Part shown: piece after piece, positions 16,471-23,545 of the stretch
How positions within the stretch are numbered: the first letter of the stretch is position 1
How the letters are laid out: the number at the start of each line of letters is the position of its first letter
Origin: Prevotellamassilia timonensis
GTDB taxonomy: Bacteria; Bacteroidota; Bacteroidia; Bacteroidales; Bacteroidaceae
Assembly (NCBI RefSeq): GCF_021531665.1
Contig: NZ_JADYUH010000001.1
Location: forward strand, 62,001-126,000
Direction: 5' to 3'
DNA length: 64,000 nucleotides
Notes under the pieces: model-generated
Told to the model about the DNA's origin: nothing
Seen by the model: the letters and a program-made list of their open reading frames with translations, nothing else
The model's database searches: none
Position numbers and translations under genes: made by a program

Positions 16471-16557
16471 ATTTTTGATTCTATTTGTTTATAAGGGTGT
16501 GAGCGTTTTCTCGCTTCCCCGTTTGTTTTGTTTTCGTTTTTCGTTCAGCAGTGTTTT

Positions 16558-17550
16558 TCACTTTTTGCCGAGTATGTCGTTCGGGTTGATTTTGCTGATG
16601 GCGTCCCTCATGGAAGTGTCTCCTTTGAGGTTTTCGAGTCGATAGTAGTCCATGAATCCCATGTTTCCTTCTCTCAGTGCCTGCGCCAGCGCCTTAGGCA
16701 CTTCCGCTTCGGCTTGAATCACCTCGGCGCGTGCTTGTTGTGCTTTTGCTTTCATTTCCTGTTCTGTGGCGACAGCCATGGCTCTTCGTTCCTCGGCTTT
16801 TGCCTGTGCGATGTTTTTGTCCGCGTTGGCTTGGTCCATTTGGAGTGTGGCGCCGATGTTTTTGCCGACGTCGATGTCAGCAATGTCGATGGAAAGGATT
16901 TCGTAGGCAGTTCCTGCGTCAAGTCCTTTTGAGAGCACCAGTTTAGAGATGGAGTCCGGGTTTTCAAGCACCTGTTCGTGAGTTTCGGCAGAACCGATGG
17001 ACGAGACGATTCCTTCTCCGACGCGTGCGAGGATGGTGTCCTCCCCTGCTCCACCGACGAGTTGGTGGATGTTTGCGCGCACGGTGACGCGAGCCTTGGC
17101 GATGAGTTGTATGCCGTTTTTGGCGACGGCTGCAACGGGAGGTGTGTCAATCACTTTAGGGTTGACCGATGTTTGAACTGCTTCGAAGACGTCTCTTCCT
17201 GCGAGGTCGATTGCGGTGGCTTTTTCGAAAGACAGGTCAATGTTTGCTTTTGATGCCGAAACGAGTGCGTGAACCACGCGCTGGACGTGTCCTCCCGTCA
17301 TATAGTGTGCTTCCAAGTTGTCGCGCGTGATGGAATGCAAGCCGGCTTTGTGTGCTTCGATGAGGCTTGGCACGATGATGCCGGGTGGCACGTTTCTGAT
17401 TCTCATGAGGAAGAGTTGAATCAGCGAGATTTTCACTCCCGACACTTTGGCGGAGAGCCAGAGGAAGAAAGGCACGAAGTGAAAGAAGATGCTCAAGAAA
17501 ATGATGGCGCCGAAGACGAGGGCAGCCACAACTAAAGGTGTGTCGAACAT
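16558..17550 (-). CDS. floA: Flotillin-like membrane protein FloA
   Basis: FloA is a flotillin-like protein that organises ordered lipid domains in bacterial membranes. The 330-residue protein has a hydrophobic N-terminal anchor ([20 protein letters not shown]), then the PHB-like region with [44 protein letters not shown] in part ([18 protein letters not shown]), and a C-terminal Ala/Glu coiled coil ([20 protein letters not shown]). Length matches the family. The leader contains three diverged copies of one promoter-like segment. It is followed by the sialidase on the same strand at 87 nt. Confidence 0.95.
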   Translation of the reverse strand: MFDTPLVVAALVFGAIIFLSIFFHFVPFFLWLSAKVSGVKISLIQLFLMRIRNVPPGIIVPSLIEAHKAGLHSITRDNLEAHYMTGGHVQRVVHALVSASKANIDLSFEKATAIDLAGRDVFEAVQTSVNPKVIDTPPVAAVAKNGIQLIAKARVTVRANIHQLVGGAGEDTILARVGEGIVSSIGSAETHEQVLENPDSISKLVLSKGLDAGTAYEILSIDIADIDVGKNIGATLQMDQANADKNIAQAKAEERRAMAVATEQEMKAKAQQARAEVIQAEAEVPKALAQALREGNMGFMDYYRLENLKGDTSMRDAISKINPNDILGKK

Positions 17551-17575
17551 GGTGTGTTATAGATTTAGGTTTTCC

Positions 17576-17761
17576 GTTTTCGCAAGTTCTCGCAGCAAAG
17601 ACAGAGCAAGGCGAGTGCAAAGCGTGGGGCTTGTTTGAGTGTTTTGCCGAGCCGCCGCCTGTTTTCGCGAGTTCTCTCAGCAAAGACAGAGCAAATGCCA
17701 AACTTGCTTGAGTGTTTTGCCGAGTCGCCGCCTGTTTTCGCAAGTTCTCGCAGCAAAGATA
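17576..17761 (-). repeat. Three tandem promoter-like repeats upstream of floA
   Basis: A segment whose plus strand begins GTTTTCGC(A/G)AGTTCTC is present at 17576, 17661 and 17733. On the minus strand each copy reads T(A/G)TCTTTGCTG(C/A)GAGAAC, so each carries a -7-like box. The copy at 17753-17761 (TATCTTTGC) is the best match to the promoter consensus; the other two have TG in place of TA. A GAGTGTTTTGCCGAG word between copies is also repeated. Confidence 0.75.
17753..17761 (-). promoter_or_regulatory. Best -7 element for floA
   Basis: The minus strand reads TATCTTTGC. It lies about 200 nt upstream of the floA start and is the farthest of three related copies. Confidence 0.55.
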
Positions 17762-17960
17762 GTGTAAGGCGTTGAAAGATTGCAAACTTTTCGCCAAGTT
17801 TTCTCTCAGACCGTTTTCTCACCGGCTCTCATCCCTTGTTCCTCCCCCGGTTTCTCAGTCATTTCATCTCCCCCACCCCGCTGCTTCGTGAAAGGTTCTC
17901 GGTTCAGCCGGGTGAAGCCTTGGGCAACTCTTTTGCCAAACCGGCTTGACGGGGAAAACC

Positions 17961-18285
17961 TTTTCCACACCCCAAGGCGGTTTTTCGGTTTTAACACTTC
18001 TTGCTTTTGGCGACGAAAAGTATTATATTTGTACAGAGATATGGGAGGAGCCTCGGCTCCCCCCTTTTTTCGTCACTTCCCCTTTAAAAACGGGGATTTA
18101 GGAGCGCTCCCAGTTAAAATTTGCCTTCTTCTAATTTAAATTTGCCTTCTCCTAATTTCATTTAGGAGCGCTCCTAAGTAAAACTGCACGCCGAGTAGGC
18201 AAAATTGGGAGGCGGGAAGTGTTCCCGAAAGTTAAAAATGTTAATGCCTAATCGCCGAAAAATGGCTCAAAATTGTTGGATTTTC
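17961..18285. repeat. Long direct repeat, copy 1 (copy 2 at 37317-37640)
   Basis: About 325 bp starting TTTTCCACACC and ending in AAATTGTTGG recur, same orientation and roughly 90% alike over most of the length, at 37317-37640. Shared words include GGCGGTTTTTCGGTTTTAAC, CGCCGAGTAGGCAAAATTGG and AGTGTTCCCGAAAGTTAAAA. Each copy holds a promoter box followed at once by a terminator. No protein is encoded. Confidence 0.85.
18024..18070 (+). ncRNA. Promoter-terminator mini-cassette inside direct repeat copy 1
   Basis: TATATTTG (18024-18031) fits the -7 box; a hairpin GGGAGGAGCC/GGCTCCCCCC (18043-18064) with TTTTTT follows within 12 nt. The RNA would be only about 30 nt. Either a very short RNA or a transcription block is possible. 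It is conserved in the second copy. Confidence 0.4.
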
Positions 18286-18360
18286 CACGGGATGGAGCGG
18301 ACGGTGGTGGGGGTAGGTTTGGCGGAGAGAGCGTGTGTGCCTGCGTTTCTTTTGTCTTCG

Positions 18361-18507
18361 CGGTTGGGAATGACGAACTTGCGGTTGGGAATGACGAACT
18401 TGCGGATGGGATTGACGAGTCCTTGAGTGGGCATGATGAGTCACCGGTTAGGAATGACGGGTCACCGGTTAGGAATGACGAATCCACGTGTGGGAATGAC
18501 GGCTCCT
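18361..18507. repeat. 21-bp tandem array, seven units
   Basis: Seven units of 21 bp, consensus close to CGGTTGGGAATGACGAACTTG, run without gaps. Because 21 is a multiple of three, open frames on both strands cross it as heptapeptide repeats (for example SSFPTAS on the minus strand). I regard these frames as by-products. Confidence 0.85.
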
Positions 18508-18629
18508 CTCTCAGATTCATCGCTTCTTTTGAGCCGTCAATCGGTTCAGTCATGTGACAAAACCACTTTTGCTTCTATTTTTTATTGCATAAATCATCGC
18601 GATTTGTGCAAAGTCTTGCTCAAATCTTG

Positions 18630-18638
18630 TATCTTTGC
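18630..18638 (+). promoter_or_regulatory. Promoter element for ptb-buk
   Basis: TATCTTTGC is a perfect -7 match, with TTTG at 18603-18606 upstream at a slightly long spacing (23 nt). The first gene downstream is ptb at 18937; between them lies a tandem duplication. Confidence 0.6.
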
Positions 18639-18662
18639 GCCCGAATTCTTGCAAGAGTGGGC

Positions 18663-18890
18663 GGCGCCTTGCATCTCGCCCATTCTGACGCACCTTTGAG
18701 TCGGCGCGTGATAATAGCCAATCTGCTGCGTTACCATCGGATTCGGGCTTGGTCATGTACTTCAGTACACTCCCTGCGCCCTCATCCTTGGCGCCTTGCA
18801 TCTCGCCCATTCTGACGCACCTTTGAGTCGGCGCGTGATAATAGCCAATCTGCTGCGTTGCCATCGGATTCGGGCTTGGTCATGTACTTC
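18663..18890. repeat. 127-bp tandem duplication in the ptb leader
   Basis: A unit starting GGCGCCTTGCATCTCGCCC at 18663 is repeated from 18790, with the first 101 bp of the unit nearly identical (one visible difference). A 17-bp piece of it, CCATTCTGACGCACCTT, is also found near 4058. It has no convincing coding content. Confidence 0.9.
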
Positions 18891-18936
18891 CCGGCGCGCC
18901 ATCATAGTTCTTCCATATTTCCTAAACACTCATGCC

Positions 18937-19848
18937 ATGCAACCACTCAGAAGTTTTGACGATTTGACCTCCCTTCTGAAACGCTCCACAAGACGCGTAA
19001 GTCTCGCCGTCGTTTGTGGCAGCGACGAAGGAGCCTCCCGTGCGGCGGTGAAAGCCGTTGAGGAAGGCTTTGCAAGCGTTGTTTTTGTGGGACACACAGA
19101 CAAGGTGCACGCTTTGCCTTGGGTGGAGAACGCTCCAAAGGAATTCGTCGAGTTCCTCCCGGCTTGCGACGATGCGGAGGCTGCCACAAAGGCGGTGAAA
19201 CTGGTTCGCGAGAGAAAATGCGAAGTCCTGGTGAAAGGATTGCTTCACACAGCCACCTTGCTGCGCGCCGTGCTGAACAAAGAGTGCGGCTTGCTGGCTG
19301 ACCACGGTGTGCTCACCCACGTCGCCATGGCTGAGATTCCGGGACGCGAAAAGTTGCTGTGTTTCACCGACGCCGCTGTCATCCCCTACCCCACTCAGGC
19401 GCAACGACTGGTGCAGGTGGAAGTTTTGACAAAAGTCATCCGCGCGCTCGGAACGCCCGTGCCGCGCATCTCGCTCCTTCATTGCGCTGAAACTGTCAGC
19501 GACAAGTTCCCCCACACGTTGGGCTACGGCGAAATCAAAGAACTCGCCGCACAAGGTCGCTGGGGCGAAGTGCTCGTGGATGGTCCCCTCGATTTGAGGA
19601 CGTCGCTCGATGCCGCAGTCTTGAAAATCAAAGGAATCCACTCTTGCCTGGAAGGCGATGCCGACGGGCTTGTCTTGCCCGATTTGGAATCCGCCAATTT
19701 GCTCTACAAAGCCCTCCCACTCTTCTGCGGCGCACGCGAAGCTGGCATCCTGCAAGGGACAACAGCCCCCGTCGTCCTTCCCTCGCGTGGTGACAGTTGG
19801 CAGGACAAATTCCTGAGCATCGCCATGGCGGTCATGAGTTTAAACTGA
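18937..19848 (+). CDS. ptb: Phosphate butyryltransferase
   Basis: Ptb converts butyryl-CoA and phosphate to butyryl-phosphate and CoA. The start taken is the ATG giving MQPLRSFDDLTSLL; the open frame extends upstream only through the tandem repeat. The 303-residue protein belongs to the phosphate acetyl/butyryltransferase family: it has VLVKGLLHTATLLRAVLN, LSHVA-like VLTHVAMAEIPG, FTDAAVIPYPT and the DGPLDLRTSLD block. Length is normal. It lies 27 nt before buk, so the two form a bicistronic unit. Related enzymes can also use branched-chain acyl-CoAs, so the substrate may be broader than butyrate. Confidence 0.93.
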   Translation: MQPLRSFDDLTSLLKRSTRRVSLAVVCGSDEGASRAAVKAVEEGFASVVFVGHTDKVHALPWVENAPKEFVEFLPACDDAEAATKAVKLVRERKCEVLVKGLLHTATLLRAVLNKECGLLADHGVLTHVAMAEIPGREKLLCFTDAAVIPYPTQAQRLVQVEVLTKVIRALGTPVPRISLLHCAETVSDKFPHTLGYGEIKELAAQGRWGEVLVDGPLDLRTSLDAAVLKIKGIHSCLEGDADGLVLPDLESANLLYKALPLFCGAREAGILQGTTAPVVLPSRGDSWQDKFLSIAMAVMSLN

Positions 19849-19875
19849 TTCACAACCTACCCATATATTCCCTCC

Positions 19876-20991
19876 ATGAATCCATCGCTTGATCCGGAAG
19901 TGGCGCAGCCGGTGCCCTCTCCCGGCTATCGCATCTTGGTCATCAATCCCGGCTCAACTTCCACAAAAGTCGGGGTCTATCTGGACGCTCACCCGTTGCT
20001 CGTCTCGGTCATCCGGCACCAACCCGAAGAATTGGCGCCCTACAAACACATCACCGAGCAACACGAGTTCCGCCGAAACCTCGTTCTGAAATGGCTGGAG
20101 GAAAACAACATTCCTTTTGTCTTCGACGCCATCATAGGACGCGGCGGACTGACAAAGCCCATCCCCGGCGGCGTCTATCGCGTGAATCGCAAGATGTGCT
20201 ACGACACGTTCTACGCGCTGCGCAAACACGCCTGCAACTTGGGCTGTCTGATTGCCAAAGAGCTTGCAAAGATGCAAACCAATGGTTGTCAGGCTTATAT
20301 CGCTGACCCCGCGGTCGTTGATGAACTGCTGCCGGAAGCAAGAATCAGCGGGTCACCGCTCATGCCGCGACTGAGCATTTGGCACGCGCTGAACCAAAGG
20401 GCCATCGCGAGACGTCACGCGAAAGAGATGGGAACCACCTACGACAAACTCAATCTCATCGTCTGCCACCTCGGAGGCGGAATTTCCATCGCAGCACACC
20501 AACAGGGACGCGCGGTCGATGCGAACAACGCCCTTGACGGCGAAGGTCCCCTCTCGCCCGAAAGAGCAGGCACGCTTCCCGCCTCGGATTTGATTCACCT
20601 CTGCTTTTCCGGACGCTACACGGAAGACCAACTCAAACGCCGCGTGGCGGGAAAGGCAGGACTGATGGCTCACCTCGGAACGACCGACGTGCGACAGATT
20701 CTCACGATGAAAGACGCCGGTGACAAACGCGCGGCTCTCCTCATTGACGCGATGATTTTCCACACCGCAAAATCAATCGCCGCAGAGGGCGCAGTGCTCA
20801 AAGGAAAGATTGACGCGATTCTCATCACAGGCGGCATGGCTTATTCGGACTACATCACCAACCATCTCCGCGAACGGGTGGACTGGATGGCGCCCGTCTA
20901 TGTTTATCCCGGAGAGGACGAAATGGAAGCGCTGGCACTCAACGCCTTGGCTGTGCTGAAAGGTGAGCGTGTGGCGAAAGAATACGAATAA
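19876..20991 (+). CDS. buk: Butyrate kinase
   Basis: Buk transfers phosphate from butyryl-phosphate to ADP, yielding butyrate and ATP. The 371-residue protein has the acetate-kinase-superfamily N-terminus ILVINPGSTSTKVGVYLD near residue 20, the central NLIVCHLGGGISIAAH block, and ILITGGMAYSDYIT in the C-terminal ATP domain. It follows ptb at 27 nt and is followed by a perfect 19-bp terminator stem. With ptb it gives a kinase route to butyrate or branched-chain acids; the upstream butyryl-CoA genes are not in the window. Confidence 0.95.
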   Translation: MNPSLDPEVAQPVPSPGYRILVINPGSTSTKVGVYLDAHPLLVSVIRHQPEELAPYKHITEQHEFRRNLVLKWLEENNIPFVFDAIIGRGGLTKPIPGGVYRVNRKMCYDTFYALRKHACNLGCLIAKELAKMQTNGCQAYIADPAVVDELLPEARISGSPLMPRLSIWHALNQRAIARRHAKEMGTTYDKLNLIVCHLGGGISIAAHQQGRAVDANNALDGEGPLSPERAGTLPASDLIHLCFSGRYTEDQLKRRVAGKAGLMAHLGTTDVRQILTMKDAGDKRAALLIDAMIFHTAKSIAAEGAVLKGKIDAILITGGMAYSDYITNHLRERVDWMAPVYVYPGEDEMEALALNALAVLKGERVAKEYE

Positions 20992-21012
20992 GTTTCCTCA
21001 AGGGGTCCAGAT

Positions 21013-21072
21013 TCACAAAACAGCGGACACAACCGCGGAAAAAGAATTCCGTGATTGTGTCCGCTGTTTTGT
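21013..21072 (+). terminator. Terminator of ptb-buk
   Basis: A 19-bp perfect stem, CACAAAACAGCGGACACAA with its exact complement TTGTGTCCGCTGTTTTGTG, separated by about 21 nt, begins about 22 nt after the buk stop. No long T tract follows. Confidence 0.6.
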
Positions 21073-21078
21073 GGGCAA

Positions 21079-21265
21079 GTTGAGTTGATTTTGATTCTTT
21101 AGAGATGAACGCCTGTCAGGGGAGGAAGGAGCATAGCGGGCTATGTGACTGACGAAACTTCCCAAAGGGCGCGCTAAGAATCAAATCACTCATAAAGACC
21201 GTGCGACCAAAACGTGAGCACTTTCTTTTGAACGTTCCTTATCCCGTAATTTATTAAACACCCCT
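21079..21265. mobile_element. MITE-like element, copy 1 (diverged, lacks a clear left end)
   Basis: About 187 bp match the elements at 51051 and 53570, sharing GGAAGGAGCATAGCGGGCTA, TGTGACTGACGAAACTT, GGGCGCGCTAAGAA and TTTCTTTTGAACGTTCCTTA. The right end reads AATTTATTAAACACCCCT, a diverged form of the terminal repeat; the left terminal repeat is not recognisable. The element encodes no protein. The stop codon of dsbD lies inside its right end. Confidence 0.75.
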
Positions 21266-23335
21266 AAAGCGTGCCAAGCCCTCGTTCAGCCAGTTGACGT
21301 AGGCATCTACGTCCTCGTCATAGGAGCGCGCCGGTGCCAACGGCTTCCCTTCGTGGTCAAGGAGCACGTAGAACGGCTGGGCGTTCGCGCCGAACTTGCG
21401 GCGTTGCAGATAACTCCACTTGTCGCCCACGGTGCGCAGGGTGGTCGTCGCGCCGTTTTCTTCAACGTCGGTGGGAGAGGAGAGAGGTGTTTTTTCGTCC
21501 ACGTAGAGCGAAATCAGAACGTAGTCCTTGCGAATGATGTCGCGCACGCGGACATCGTGCCAAACGGCAAGTTCCATCTTTCGGCAGTTCACGCAGCCGT
21601 GTCCGGTGAAGTCCAAAAGCACCGGCTTTCCGGTTTGTTTGGCATATGCCATGCCCTTTTCGTAGTCCTTGAAATCCGGCTCCACCTTGACGGGGTCGAG
21701 GTTGAAGTCTTGCGTGGAAAGAGGCGGTGCAAAGGCGCTGACGGCTTTCAGCGGTGCACCCCAAAGCCCGGGAATCATGTAGATGGCAAAAGCCAAAGAG
21801 CAGAGTGCCACGAAAAACGCCGGAATGGAAGTCTTTCGGTCTTCTTCATCGTCGTGCGGGAACTTGATGAGACCGAGAAGATAGAGGCCAAGTAGACCGA
21901 AAAGCACAATCCAAAGGGCGAGGAAGGTCTCGCGGTCCAACAAATGCCAACCGTAGGCAAGGTCAGCCACGGAGAAGAACTTCAAAGCAAATGCGAGTTC
22001 CAAAAAGCCTAAAACCACCTTCACCTTATTCAACCATCCGCCGCTCTTGGGAGCGCTCTTCAACCATGTGGGGAAAAGAGCGAAAAGTGTGAAGGGTAGG
22101 GCAAGTGCCACGGCGAAACCGAACATTCCAATGGTGGGTGCCAACGCCGAACCTCCGTTCGTGCTCACTTCCACCAACAAGAAGCCAATGATCGGACCTG
22201 TGCAGGAGAAACTCACCAAGGAAAGGGTGAAAGCCATCAAGAAAATGCTCAACAAACCCGTTGTGGCTTCTGCCTTTCTGTCCACGGCGTTGCCCCAACC
22301 GGAGGGAAGCGTGATTTCAAAACCGCCAAGGAAACTTGCGGCAAAAACCAGCAACATCAGACAGAAAAGCATGTTGAACACCGCATTGGTCGAGAGGTCG
22401 TTCAGCGCGCTCGCACCGAAAATGGAAGTGATGATGAGCCCGAGCCCCACATAGATGACGATGATGCTGATGCCGTAGGTGATGGCATCGCGTATTCCTT
22501 TGCGACGATTCCCGCTTCGCTTGAGGAAGAAGCTGACAGTCATCGGGATGATGGGCCAAACGCACGGTGTGAAGAGGGCGAGCAGACCGCCGAGAAAACC
22601 GAGGAGGAAAATGAGATGAAAAGGCTTGCTCGTGACATCTTCTGCATCGCCGCCAAGGCTTTTCAGTTCGTCAATGACCGGCGCCCACCAGGTGTCAATC
22701 TCCGTGCCTTCGGCGAGGAGGTTGGGGGAGGGGAGAGCCGTGGCTGCGGAGTCGGTGGCAACGGCTTCCGCCTGGTCGTCTTTTCCTTCCAAAGCGTCGG
22801 CAGCGAGGGTTGACTCCTCCTCTTTCACTGCATTCTTTTTCAGTTCTTCGGTCTTGTCCGTGGCTTTCGCTGCGACGGCTGCCTCCGGTCCGTCTGTTCC
22901 TTTGATGGAGGCGTTCACACTGGTCGGAGGAAGACAGTTTTGGTCGTTGCAGGCGCCATACTTCATATAACCTTTCAACTCGTAGTTCTTTTCCGTCAAC
23001 TCAATGCGCTGCGTGAAGGTCGCTTTGCCGACAAAGAAACTTACGGGCATGTCGAAAATTGGGTCGTTCGCGTGCACAGCACCCGGACCGGGCTTCAACG
23101 CGCCCAAAGGCTTCGCGCCTTTCGCTTCATCCACGCCGAAAGAGGCACGGGTGGGACCTCCGGCGGCAAAGTCGTTGGAATAGATGTGCCAGCCGGGCGC
23201 AGCCGTACCGGAGAAAATGATGTCTATGGTTTTGGCATCCACGCGTTTGTAGCTCACGCTGAAATTGATTTGCGCGCTCAGCGTCAAAAGCCCTGCCATC
23301 AGCAAAAGCAGGGTGGCGGTCAGTTTTTGTTTCAT
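21254..23335 (-). CDS. dsbD: DsbD-like thiol:disulfide interchange protein
   Basis: DsbD-type proteins carry electrons from cytoplasmic thioredoxin across the inner membrane to periplasmic disulfide enzymes. The start is the ATG giving MKQKLTATLLLLMAG, a signal peptide. The 693 residues comprise an N-terminal periplasmic domain (with ACNDQNCLPP cysteines), an acidic linker, a membrane domain of about eight helices holding the functional cysteines in LFTPCVWPIIPM and LVSFSCTGPIIG, and a C-terminal thioredoxin-like domain with CVNC near 580. The last codon and stop fall inside a MITE-like repeat end. A TAACTTTGC promoter box lies about 100 nt upstream. It is downstream of polA on the same strand. 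Confidence 0.92.
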   Translation of the reverse strand: MKQKLTATLLLLMAGLLTLSAQINFSVSYKRVDAKTIDIIFSGTAAPGWHIYSNDFAAGGPTRASFGVDEAKGAKPLGALKPGPGAVHANDPIFDMPVSFFVGKATFTQRIELTEKNYELKGYMKYGACNDQNCLPPTSVNASIKGTDGPEAAVAAKATDKTEELKKNAVKEEESTLAADALEGKDDQAEAVATDSAATALPSPNLLAEGTEIDTWWAPVIDELKSLGGDAEDVTSKPFHLIFLLGFLGGLLALFTPCVWPIIPMTVSFFLKRSGNRRKGIRDAITYGISIIVIYVGLGLIITSIFGASALNDLSTNAVFNMLFCLMLLVFAASFLGGFEITLPSGWGNAVDRKAEATTGLLSIFLMAFTLSLVSFSCTGPIIGFLLVEVSTNGGSALAPTIGMFGFAVALALPFTLFALFPTWLKSAPKSGGWLNKVKVVLGFLELAFALKFFSVADLAYGWHLLDRETFLALWIVLFGLLGLYLLGLIKFPHDDEEDRKTSIPAFFVALCSLAFAIYMIPGLWGAPLKAVSAFAPPLSTQDFNLDPVKVEPDFKDYEKGMAYAKQTGKPVLLDFTGHGCVNCRKMELAVWHDVRVRDIIRKDYVLISLYVDEKTPLSSPTDVEENGATTTLRTVGDKWSYLQRRKFGANAQPFYVLLDHEGKPLAPARSYDEDVDAYVNWLNEGLARFRGV

Positions 23336-23435
23336 GTTTTTCTCTGAAAAATGTATTTTGGAACAAGGCGACGTGCGCACGAGGCGGTCGGTGCAGTCGC
23401 CTGTTTCTCTGAGTTTTCACGCCTCAGAAACGGGT

Positions 23436-23444
23436 GCAAAGTTA
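23436..23444 (-). promoter_or_regulatory. -7 element for dsbD
   Basis: The minus strand reads TAACTTTGC, a perfect match to the consensus box, about 100 nt before the dsbD start. Confidence 0.6.
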
Positions 23445-23545
23445 ATGTTTTCCGTTGGATTTTTTGCTTTCTGTTCGCAGCGCCGGCGTTCCGTCGGTTT
23501 TGGAAAGGGTGGGGGAGTGAAACACCGGCGAAGACGGGGTGGACG

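Noticed and set aside
18248-18553. 101-codon minus-strand frame with Ser/Pro-rich heptapeptide repeats
   Set aside because: It is the translation of a 21-bp tandem array; open frames in both directions come from the period being a multiple of three.
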